Below are positions 1 to 5,662 of a stretch of DNA of 8,330 nucleotides, one piece after another. The first letter of the stretch is position 1; each line of letters starts with the position of its first letter. The notes below the pieces were generated by a model. The model saw nothing but the letters and a program-made list of their open reading frames with translations. It was not told the origin of the DNA and did no database searches. The position numbers and the translations under genes were made by a program. Source of the DNA: Gemmatimonadota bacterium (lineage in GTDB: Bacteria; Latescibacterota; UBA2968); assembly GCA_002714465.1 (NCBI GenBank), contig PAXL01000012.1, positions 84,893 through 93,222 of the forward strand, given 5' to 3'.

Positions 1-266
1 TAGCAGATCACATCGACACGTTCGAGATGCTGGAACAGTTCCCTGTTCCGCTCAGCCTGAGTGTCCAAATCGGGCAGCATCACAAAGTCGATTTGCGCAG
101 GCGTTCGCTTCTTTGGAGAGTACATCTCCACCAGCTTTTCGAACCTCTCGTCCCTCACGTCTGCCAGTCCAGGCAGTGGCCGGTCCATTCCAGGAGATTG
201 CCCGGTCAGCAGTTCGAACAGTGTTTTCTTCCCCACCTTTGGCAGCCCAACCAACCCAAGCTTCAT
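1..266 (-). CDS. YchF/Obg-like P-loop GTPase homologue, N-terminal 88 residues (runs off the window)
   Basis: The reading frame opens with ATG at 266 and continues past base 1, so only the N-terminus is visible. The start MKLGLVGLPKVGKKTLF matches the YchF family Walker A region (GLPNVGKSTLF). Residues 35-62 (ADVRDERFEKLVEMYSPKKR, then TPAQIDFV) align with the YchF stretch leading into the G3 motif. YchF proteins are TRAFAC-class ATPases/GTPases linked to ribosomes and stress. Two key positions differ here. The Ser/Thr after the P-loop Lys is Lys14, and the G3 Asp-x-Ala-Gly is replaced by MLPDLD (63-68). Both normally help bind Mg2+, so nucleotide hydrolysis may be weak or absent. An AAGGA site at 272-276 lies 5 nt from the start and supports it. 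The gene is divergent from the aldo/keto reductase. The family call is fairly firm; activity is uncertain, and the rest of the protein (a TGS domain is expected) cannot be seen. Confidence 0.72.
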   Translation of the reverse strand, partial: MKLGLVGLPKVGKKTLFELLTGQSPGMDRPLPGLADVRDERFEKLVEMYSPKKRTPAQIDFVMLPDLDTQAERNRELFQHLERVDVIC

Positions 267-371
267 GTTCTTCCTTTCCTATTCGCCTATCTACTAATCC
301 CTACTCACCCGTGAACGAAGTCAGTAATATACAAGAGTAAGTGAACTCTTTGACGCCCTTGAGGATACGAC
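267..371. promoter_or_regulatory. Divergent intergenic region between the YchF-like gene and the aldo/keto reductase
   Basis: This 105-bp gap must hold the start signals for both flanking genes. It is more AT-rich than its surroundings. TAATAT at 325-330 could be a plus-strand -10 box and TATATT on the minus strand overlaps it, but neither has a good -35 at 16-18 nt. A TTGACG at 350-355 lies too close to the reductase start to be its -35. The clear elements are ribosome binding sites: GAGGA at 361-365, 6 nt before the reductase ATG, and AAGGA at 276-272 on the minus strand. The promoters themselves are not convincingly resolved. Confidence 0.3.
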
Positions 372-1136
372 ATGAACCAAGGAATTCTCGGCAAGTCCGG
401 TATCGCGACCTCCAGACTGTGTTTTGGTACAGGAACGAACGGCTGGGGCGGTCGTTCAAACCAGACGGACCTCGGACTTGAGAACTTGATCGACCTTCTA
501 GTATATGCACACGACAAGGGTGTCTCGTTCTGGGATTCGGCAGACCAATATGGCAGTCACCCTCACGTCGGTCGTGCGGCAAAGGTCGTCGGCCGGGAGA
601 ACGTCACCATCACATCGAAAACATCATCACGCGACTACGATGATGTGACAGCCGACATCGATCGATTTCTAGTCGAGCTGGATACCGATTGTGTGGACAT
701 CGTGCTGCTGCACTGTCTGGTAAAGGATGATTGGCCTAAGAAGTTTCGAGGAGCCATGGACGCGCTGAGCGACGCCAAGCAAGCCGGTAAAATCAGGTCG
801 CATGGTGTCTCGTGCCACGACTACGGAGCCTTTGTCGAAGCTTCGCGCACCGATTGGGTCGAGGTTGTGCTCGCCCGAATCAACTACGGAGGCTACAACA
901 TGGACGGCACCCCAGACGAGATCATCCAGGTGCTTGAGGATATGGATGCCATGAACATCGGCGTCTACGGGATGAAGGTCGTTGGAGCCGGCAAGCTCAA
1001 TCACAACGTCCGAAACGCCATCCAGTACGTTCTCGACCTTCCTGCGATTGATTCGATAACCGTTGGGATGACATCAAAACAGCAAGTCGACAAAAACGTA
1101 GGCTGGGTCGAGGAACACGCAGGGGCACTGGCCTAG
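372..1136 (+). CDS. Aldo/keto reductase, short single-domain form
   Basis: A 254-residue NAD(P)H-dependent oxidoreductase of the aldo/keto reductase TIM-barrel superfamily, which interconverts carbonyls and alcohols in the cytoplasm. The N-terminus (GKSGIATSRLCFGT) is typical of the family. The catalytic tetrad is complete: Asp55 and Tyr60 in WDSADQYG, Lys83 in TSK, and His114 in LLHC. Residues 137-147 (AGKIRSHGVSC) form the usual strand after the helix that precedes it. The C-terminus (ITVGMTSKQQVDKNV, 229-243) resembles the cofactor-phosphate loop of bacterial members. At 254 residues it is shorter than the common 310-340 and lacks the C-terminal 4Fe-4S cysteine motif found in some longer relatives. 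GAGGA sits 6 nt before the ATG. It appears to be transcribed alone, since both neighbours are on the other strand. The natural substrate cannot be inferred. Confidence 0.9.
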   Translation: MNQGILGKSGIATSRLCFGTGTNGWGGRSNQTDLGLENLIDLLVYAHDKGVSFWDSADQYGSHPHVGRAAKVVGRENVTITSKTSSRDYDDVTADIDRFLVELDTDCVDIVLLHCLVKDDWPKKFRGAMDALSDAKQAGKIRSHGVSCHDYGAFVEASRTDWVEVVLARINYGGYNMDGTPDEIIQVLEDMDAMNIGVYGMKVVGAGKLNHNVRNAIQYVLDLPAIDSITVGMTSKQQVDKNVGWVEEHAGALA

Positions 1137-1189
1137 TTGGAGGCAGTTACCCTCTCCAGCTGCGATCACCGGCGCAGTCGAAAAACCCC

Positions 1190-1239
1190 AATCTCAACAC
1201 GGCCAAAAGCAAGATGGGCAAACCGCCCGGCTTGAGATT
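1190..1239. repeat. Bulged inverted repeat downstream of the aldo/keto reductase
   Basis: AATCTCAA (1190-1197) is complementary to TTGAGATT (1232-1239). Inside it, GCC (1202-1204) can pair with GGC (1229-1231) and GGGC (1216-1219) with GCCC (1225-1228), leaving a 5-nt loop AAACC. On the minus strand the structure is followed by GGGGTTTTT (1189-1181), so it could be a back-up terminator for the nuclease gene behind the stronger one at 1247-1277. On the plus strand no U-rich tail follows. It may also simply protect the 3' end of the reductase mRNA. Confidence 0.4.
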
Positions 1240-1246
1240 CCGCAAC

Positions 1247-1277
1247 AAAAAAAGCCAAGTCAACTCTTGACTCGGCT
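1247..1277 (-). terminator. Intrinsic (Rho-independent) terminator of the bifunctional nuclease gene
   Basis: Read on the minus strand, AGCCGAGTCAA (1277-1267), loop GAG, then TTGACTTGGCT (1263-1253) form an 11-bp stem with one G-U wobble, followed at once by a run of T (complement of A1247-1253). On the plus strand the wobble becomes an A-C mismatch and no T-tail follows, so the structure serves the minus-strand gene ending at 1325. A second upstream copy of the 5' arm (GCCAAGTCA, minus strand 1291-1283) could compete for the same 3' arm. Confidence 0.85.
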
Positions 1278-1324
1278 CAGGGTGACTTGGCCATCTGATT
1301 TCCTACCCGCTAACAGCTGCCACT

Positions 1325-2011
1325 CTATTCACTTTCTTCTTCCATCCGATCGATCTGGTCTCGAAGCTGTCCCGCATCCTCATAACGCTCTTCCTTGATC
1401 GCCTGATCCATCTGCTGCTTAAGGAACGTGACTCGTGCCACGGCTTCCCCGGGTCGCTCTTCTTCGATCTCTTCTTCATCGATCGTCGATGTGTCGATCA
1501 GGTCGCGAACCGCTTCTTCGAGGTCGGCTTCGTCCACAGGAAAAATATCGATATCCAGGCCAAGGTCGAGACCGTCGTCGTCCATCTTCTCGAAGTACGA
1601 GATTCCGGTCTTGCCTGTCTTGACTCGGCCACCCGCGATGTTTAGAACTTCCTCTTCGATAAAGACCGGTGCGTCATACTTCAGCGCGAGTGCAATGCTG
1701 TCGCTTGGTCGCGCATCGATCCGGATTTCGCGTTCGTTGCATTTAAGGATCAGTTCAGCGTAGAAGATCTCATCTTTGAGGTCGACGATGTTGATCCGCT
1801 TGACCGTTGCATCGAACCGATCGAGGATCGTCTTCAGAAGGTCGTGCGTCAACGGCCTGACCATCTGCTTGTCGGCGAGCTCGACGGAAATCGCAATCGC
1901 CTCCGCGTCGCCGATCAGGATCGGCAACATCGTGTCATCTTCAACGCTCTGAAGCCAGACCATTCTCTGATTGTTCTGGTCGGTCAGATTAACAATTTTC
2001 ATTTCTACCAT
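1325..2011 (-). CDS. Bifunctional nuclease (DUF151) domain protein with C-terminal UVR motif
   Basis: A 228-residue protein in two parts. Residues 1-140 are a DUF151/BFN domain with its conserved segments LPILIGDAEAIAI (29-41), RPLTHDLL (52-59) and DARPSDSIALAL (99-110). Family members include Thermotoga maritima TM0160 (structure) and plant BBD proteins, for which RNase/DNase activity has been reported. Residues 143-187 are a very acidic linker. Residues 195-226 (VTFLKQQMDQAIKEERYEDA, then GQLRDQIDRM) match the UVR helical hairpin used in UvrB-UvrC contact, which suggests docking to a partner or self-association. I chose ATG 2011 because GAGG lies 7 nt upstream on the minus strand; the alternative ATG at codon 4 would be about 16 nt away. 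It is a single-gene unit closed by a strong terminator. Nuclease activity is inferred from the family, not shown here. Confidence 0.88.
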   Translation of the reverse strand: MVEMKIVNLTDQNNQRMVWLQSVEDDTMLPILIGDAEAIAISVELADKQMVRPLTHDLLKTILDRFDATVKRINIVDLKDEIFYAELILKCNEREIRIDARPSDSIALALKYDAPVFIEEEVLNIAGGRVKTGKTGISYFEKMDDDGLDLGLDIDIFPVDEADLEEAVRDLIDTSTIDEEEIEEERPGEAVARVTFLKQQMDQAIKEERYEDAGQLRDQIDRMEEESE

Positions 2012-2190
2012 GGTTGGACCTCGGAACTTGCTTCTAACAACCGAGTTGAGGGAGGCGAGCCATATCGCTACAACTGGCGCCTATGCTGATCGTCCAAATC
2101 GATGTTACCTTCTGTCGAAAGGCGAGATAATTTTAGGCCATTGTTTTTCGTAAATCCAGAGTAAACTTAAAGATACGCAAGGTCTTGTAT

Positions 2191-2219
2191 TTGACGACCC
2201 CGGCACCACGACATAGATT
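2191..2219 (+). promoter_or_regulatory. Sigma70-type promoter for the isomerase / GS-like / alcohol dehydrogenase operon
   Basis: TTGACG (2191-2196; 5 of 6 matches to TTGACA), a 17-bp spacer, and TAGATT (2214-2219; 4 of 6 matches to TATAAT). An AT-rich stretch at about 2125-2180 lies upstream. A start near 2226 would give a leader of about 50 nt. It is the best promoter match I noticed in the window and sits in the right place for the three-gene operon. Confidence 0.6.
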
Positions 2220-2240
2220 GGCAATCCCTGTCAAGGGCCT

Positions 2241-2253
2241 TGGTCATTGACCA
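2241..2253. promoter_or_regulatory. Perfect 13-bp dyad in the operon leader, candidate operator
   Basis: TGGTCA-T-TGACCA is a perfect inverted repeat with 6-bp arms and a 1-bp centre. It lies about 15 bp downstream of the predicted transcription start and 24 bp before the isomerase start codon. Binding there would block transcription starting from the upstream promoter. TGGT...ACCA half-sites resemble operators of GntR/FadR-type regulators in general form, but the spacing does not match a site I can name, and no regulator gene is in the window. Confidence 0.4.
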
Positions 2254-2277
2254 CGCCGAATACCTGGAATGTACAAG

Positions 2278-3099
2278 ATGAAGCTATCCTTATCTGTACG
2301 CGTCGCTGAAAGCTTCAGCAACAAGCGAGAAGTACGGATACCGCTGGATGAGCTAGCCTCGATCGCGCGCGAAGCAGGCTACGACGCGCTATGTTTACGT
2401 GCATCGATGCTCGGTATCCACGACTCGCAGGAGAAAATTGCCCACGTTCGAGAAACGCTAACGCAGAATCAGCTTGACGTCTCTATGGTCACGGGTGACT
2501 TCTCCATTCCCGAGAACGGACAGGAAGGAGCGGGATGCCTTAGAAATATAACCCCCTACCTAGATCTCGCGGAGGCGGTCGGAGCAGACCTGATCCGGAT
2601 TTGCATGAAGAAGGAGGAGGACATCGAGTGGGCGGCACGCGCGACCGATGAGGCAGCAGAGCGATCGATTCGGCTTGCACACCAGTCACACACGCAGAGC
2701 CTGTTCGAAACAGTCGAGGAGACAGTCGAGAACGTGGGGAGAGTTGGTCGACCGAACTTCGGGATCATCTACGAGCCTGCGAATCTTGCCCTATGCGGGC
2801 AGGACTATGGACGCGATACCCTCGAAGCCTTCAAGAGCTTCCTGTTCAATGTGTATCTTCAGAATCACGTCCCCGAGACCGACGGACCTCGGCCCATGAC
2901 AACTTGGGTAAACGGACCCATCACGTCCCGTATCTACCCTCTCGACTCGGGACAGGGTCTAGACTTTGCAAGCGTTTTTTCCGGGTTGAAGCAGGTCGGA
3001 TACACAGGTTACGCCACCGTGCACCACGCCTTTGACGGCGATCTCGAACCCCAAGAAGCCGCATCTCGTTCAGCGGCCTTTCTGCGCAACTTGATGTGA
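2278..3099 (+). CDS. Sugar phosphate isomerase/epimerase-like TIM-barrel protein
   Basis: A 273-residue protein of the xylose-isomerase-like (AP endonuclease 2) TIM-barrel superfamily. Recognisable elements are LCLRASMLGIHD (38-49), VGADLIRI (101-108), the strand LAHQSHTQSLFETVEE (133-148), RPNFGIIYEPANL (158-170), NVYLQNH (191-197) and GYTGYATVHH (241-250). In standard members the matching strands carry metal ligands in LAxENH, YDPAN, VHLKD and a final Glu. Here these read Gln136, Glu166, Tyr/Asn and His, so the metal site is altered or belongs to a divergent subfamily. I chose ATG 2278 because GGA at 2266-2268 is 9 nt upstream and the protein then opens MKLSLSVRV. An in-frame ATG at 2269 would add three residues but has no spaced ribosome site. 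It is first in an operon, 13 nt before the GS-like gene. Substrate unknown. Confidence 0.8.
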   Translation: MKLSLSVRVAESFSNKREVRIPLDELASIAREAGYDALCLRASMLGIHDSQEKIAHVRETLTQNQLDVSMVTGDFSIPENGQEGAGCLRNITPYLDLAEAVGADLIRICMKKEEDIEWAARATDEAAERSIRLAHQSHTQSLFETVEETVENVGRVGRPNFGIIYEPANLALCGQDYGRDTLEAFKSFLFNVYLQNHVPETDGPRPMTTWVNGPITSRIYPLDSGQGLDFASVFSGLKQVGYTGYATVHHAFDGDLEPQEAASRSAAFLRNLM

Positions 3100-3112
3100 T
3101 CGGAGACAGACC

Positions 3113-4462
3113 GTGGACCTGACCGACATCCTAAACGCCTTCGAGTCAAGCGGCATCCAGAGGATCCGGCTCGGCACCTTCGACATCGACGGAATCCTGC
3201 GCGGAAAGTACGTGTCCCGCGACAAGTTCGAATCGGCCGTTAGCTCCGGGATGAGCTTCTGCGACGTTCTGTTCGGCTGGGACATGAACGACGATCTGTA
3301 TGATCGCGAAAGTCTGACGGGTTGGAGCACCGGCTACCCTGATGCCCTCGTCAAGATCGACCTCGACACCTTCCGTGTCGTGCCGTGGGAACCGAACACA
3401 GCGTTTTTCTTGATAGACATGTACGACCGGGATGGAAATCCGTATCCGCTGTCCCCACGGCACTTATTCTCTCGCCTAGTCGACCGCGCCAGCAAACTCG
3501 GATATACCTTCCGGGCGGCAGCCGAGTATGAATATTTCTTCTTCAGAGAGTCAAGTCACTCGATCTACGAGAAAGGCTTCAGGAACCTGACACCGCTCTC
3601 TCCGGGTATGTTCGGCTACAGCGCCGTCCGAGCCTCGACATACAGCGACCTCGTCCACGACATAATCGAATCGATGGAAGCCTTCGGCGTCACGATCGAG
3701 GGCATCCATACCGAAACGGGTCCGGGTGTCTATGAGAGCTCGATTCAATACAGCGATGGTGTTTCAGCTGCAGATCGAGGGGCGTTATTCAAAAACGGAG
3801 TCAAGGAGCTGTCTCCGAGACACGAGTTAATCCCCACGTTCATGGCAAAGTGGAACGCCGACCTTCCAGGATGCAGTGGCCACATCCATCAGAGCCTGAT
3901 CGACGAAAACGGCACCAACCTCTTTGCGTCCGAATCAGAGCCCATTTCGGGCCTAGCAAACGCCTACCTAGCCGGACTGCTGGAACTAATGCCAGCCATG
4001 ACAGCCCTGTTCTGCCCGAACATAAACTCCTACAAGCGAGCCGTTACTGGTGTCTGGTCTCCCGTCAATGTCTCTTGGGGTGTCGAGAACAGGACGACGG
4101 CGGTCCGGGCTATCCCAGGCAACAGCACGACAGCAACAAGGCTTGAGTGCCGACTCCCGGGAGCCGACGCGAACCCATATCTGGTCATGGCCGCATGTCT
4201 TGCGGCAGGTCTGCACGGTATCGAAAAAGGGCTCGAGGCTCCCGTCGCTGTCGAGGGCAACGCATACGAGACCGACGGTCTGACTGAACTTCCACCGAAC
4301 CTCTCAGATGCAACGCGCCTGATGAAGAGCACCCAGACCGTCCGTGAGTACTTCGGCGACGTCTTTGTCGAGCACTATGCCATGACACGAGAGTATGAGG
4401 TTCGTCGATATGAGAAGGCCGTCACGGACTGGGAGCTCAACCGCTACTTCGAAGTCATCTAA
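3113..4462 (+). CDS. Glutamine synthetase family ligase (probably gamma-glutamyl-amide forming, not housekeeping GlnA)
   Basis: A 449-residue ATP-dependent carboxylate-amine ligase of the GS-I fold. Catalytic-domain residues are present: Glu138 and Glu140 (AAAEYEYFFF), Glu201 and Glu208 (HTETGPGVYESS), His257 (GCSGHIHQSL), NSYKR (305-309), WGVENRTTAVR (322-332), Glu345 and Arg347 (RLECRLPGADANPY). The N-terminal beta-grasp has FDIDGILRGKYV (23-34), then CDVLFGWDMNDDLYD (50-64) where true GS carries the FDGSS ammonia-site motif. With GNAY at 382-385, this places it nearer the PuuA/GlnT/IpuC-like ligases that gamma-glutamylate amines. The start is GTG 3113, supported by GGAG at 3101-3104 with 8 nt spacing. 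It lies between an isomerase-like gene and an alcohol dehydrogenase in one operon, which points to a pathway role. The amine substrate is not identifiable. The family is certain; the subfamily function is inferred. Confidence 0.9.
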   Translation: MDLTDILNAFESSGIQRIRLGTFDIDGILRGKYVSRDKFESAVSSGMSFCDVLFGWDMNDDLYDRESLTGWSTGYPDALVKIDLDTFRVVPWEPNTAFFLIDMYDRDGNPYPLSPRHLFSRLVDRASKLGYTFRAAAEYEYFFFRESSHSIYEKGFRNLTPLSPGMFGYSAVRASTYSDLVHDIIESMEAFGVTIEGIHTETGPGVYESSIQYSDGVSAADRGALFKNGVKELSPRHELIPTFMAKWNADLPGCSGHIHQSLIDENGTNLFASESEPISGLANAYLAGLLELMPAMTALFCPNINSYKRAVTGVWSPVNVSWGVENRTTAVRAIPGNSTTATRLECRLPGADANPYLVMAACLAAGLHGIEKGLEAPVAVEGNAYETDGLTELPPNLSDATRLMKSTQTVREYFGDVFVEHYAMTREYEVRRYEKAVTDWELNRYFEVI

Positions 4463-4477
4463 TTACGAGTCACTGTG

Positions 4478-5629
4478 ATGCCGACCTTCTCATACCCGAA
4501 TCGCATCGTCTTTGGGCCAGATGCAATCAGCCAGCTTCCCGAGTTGCTGCGCGAACTTTCTGCAAGTCGTGTCCTGCTCATATCGGACAAGGGTCTTGTG
4601 GACGCAGGGCTGGTCGACCGTGCGCAAAAGCAGATCGACACAGTCGCTGAAACAGTCCTATTCACTGATGTCGAGCCGAACCCGACGGAGGCTTGCGTCG
4701 ATGCAGGTGCGGATCTACTGAAAGATAGTGGCTGCGAAGTCGTGATCGGAATGGGTGGCGGAAGTGCGATGGATGCCGCGAAAGCTGCAGCACTGAGACT
4801 GAACCATCGAGCGGACTTCACAGAATACGAGATTCAAATCGGTGGAGACCGGAACATGACCGAGCAGGTTCCGCCGGTCATTGCAATCCCCACCACCTCC
4901 GGGACAGGCAGTGAAGTCGGTCGCAGCTCAGTGGTGACGCTCAGGGAGGAAAATCGGAAAGCCGTGATCTGTGGGCCAAAGCTGTTGCCCACCGTAGCGG
5001 TATGCGATCCGGAACTAACGATCGGATTGCCGCCACACATCACGGCCGCTACGGGCATGGATGCCCTGACACACAGTATCGAGGCGTATCTGTCGACGGC
5101 ATACCACCCGATCTGCGACGCCGTGGCGCTTGGTGGAATCCGGTTGGCTGCTCAGAATCTGGAGACCGCAGTCAGGAAAGGAGATGACATTGAAGCGCGA
5201 TCGAACATGATGCTCGCTTCGAGTATGGGGGCAATTGCTTTTCAGAAGGACCTCGGGGTCGCGCACTCGCTGGCCCACCCGCTATCAACTATCGCAGGCG
5301 TCCCCCATGGACTCGCGAACGCCGTCGTCCTCGCTCACGTCCTGACCTTCAACAAGCCTTCTGCGATCGACAGACTCGGCGACATCGCACAGGCCATGGG
5401 CTGCTTGATAGAAGATCTCTCGCCTGAGGAGAAGGCCGCCGCCGCCGTCGACGCCGTCACCGACCTCACATCCCGAATCGACATTCCCAGATCACTCGCA
5501 GCGGTCGGCGTAACCGAGTCCCAAATCCCAGAAATGGTCCAACAAGCTCTCGCTGACCCGAACCACGCCACCAACCCCCGCCCCTGTGCCGAATCCGACC
5601 TCGAGCACCTCTACAGGTCCGCCCTGTGA
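4478..5629 (+). CDS. Iron-containing (group III) alcohol dehydrogenase
   Basis: A 383-residue NAD(P)-dependent dehydrogenase of the Fe-ADH family (FucO, YqhD, 1,3-propanediol dehydrogenase). The N-terminal Rossmann-like domain contains GMGGGSAMDAAKA (91-103), and TSGTGSEV (140-147) is the second dinucleotide-contact loop. The C-terminal helical domain has the complete metal set: Asp195 and His199 in GMDALTH, His263 in HSLAHP, His277 in VPHG, plus the conserved His267. The whole length fits the family. The start could be ATG 4478 or the adjacent in-frame GTG 4475; I prefer the ATG, with a weak GAG at 4467-4469. It follows the GS-like gene by 15 nt and is the last gene of the operon, converging with the next minus-strand gene after 33 bp with no clear terminator. 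The presence of the ligase suggests an amino-alcohol-derived or sugar-alcohol substrate, but that is inference. Confidence 0.92.
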   Translation: MPTFSYPNRIVFGPDAISQLPELLRELSASRVLLISDKGLVDAGLVDRAQKQIDTVAETVLFTDVEPNPTEACVDAGADLLKDSGCEVVIGMGGGSAMDAAKAAALRLNHRADFTEYEIQIGGDRNMTEQVPPVIAIPTTSGTGSEVGRSSVVTLREENRKAVICGPKLLPTVAVCDPELTIGLPPHITAATGMDALTHSIEAYLSTAYHPICDAVALGGIRLAAQNLETAVRKGDDIEARSNMMLASSMGAIAFQKDLGVAHSLAHPLSTIAGVPHGLANAVVLAHVLTFNKPSAIDRLGDIAQAMGCLIEDLSPEEKAAAAVDAVTDLTSRIDIPRSLAAVGVTESQIPEMVQQALADPNHATNPRPCAESDLEHLYRSAL

Positions 5630-5662
5630 TTTCAGCGGGTTTTGAGTTTTACGCACCCTCGT

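Noticed and set aside
27..314. Plus-strand open frames at the left edge
   Set aside because: The minus strand here carries a YchF-like start with a ribosome binding site; the plus frames show no recognisable pattern.
350..355. TTGACG as a -35 box for the aldo/keto reductase
   Set aside because: It lies only 16 nt before the start codon, leaving no room for a -10 and a leader.
1428..1763. Serine-rich plus-strand frame opposite the bifunctional nuclease
   Set aside because: The Ser/Arg runs are the complement of the acidic Glu/Asp linker; the real gene is on the minus strand.
5630..5662. Shared terminator in the convergent gap after the alcohol dehydrogenase
   Set aside because: Only a 4-bp GGGT/ACCC pairing with a long loop is present; it is not a credible intrinsic terminator.
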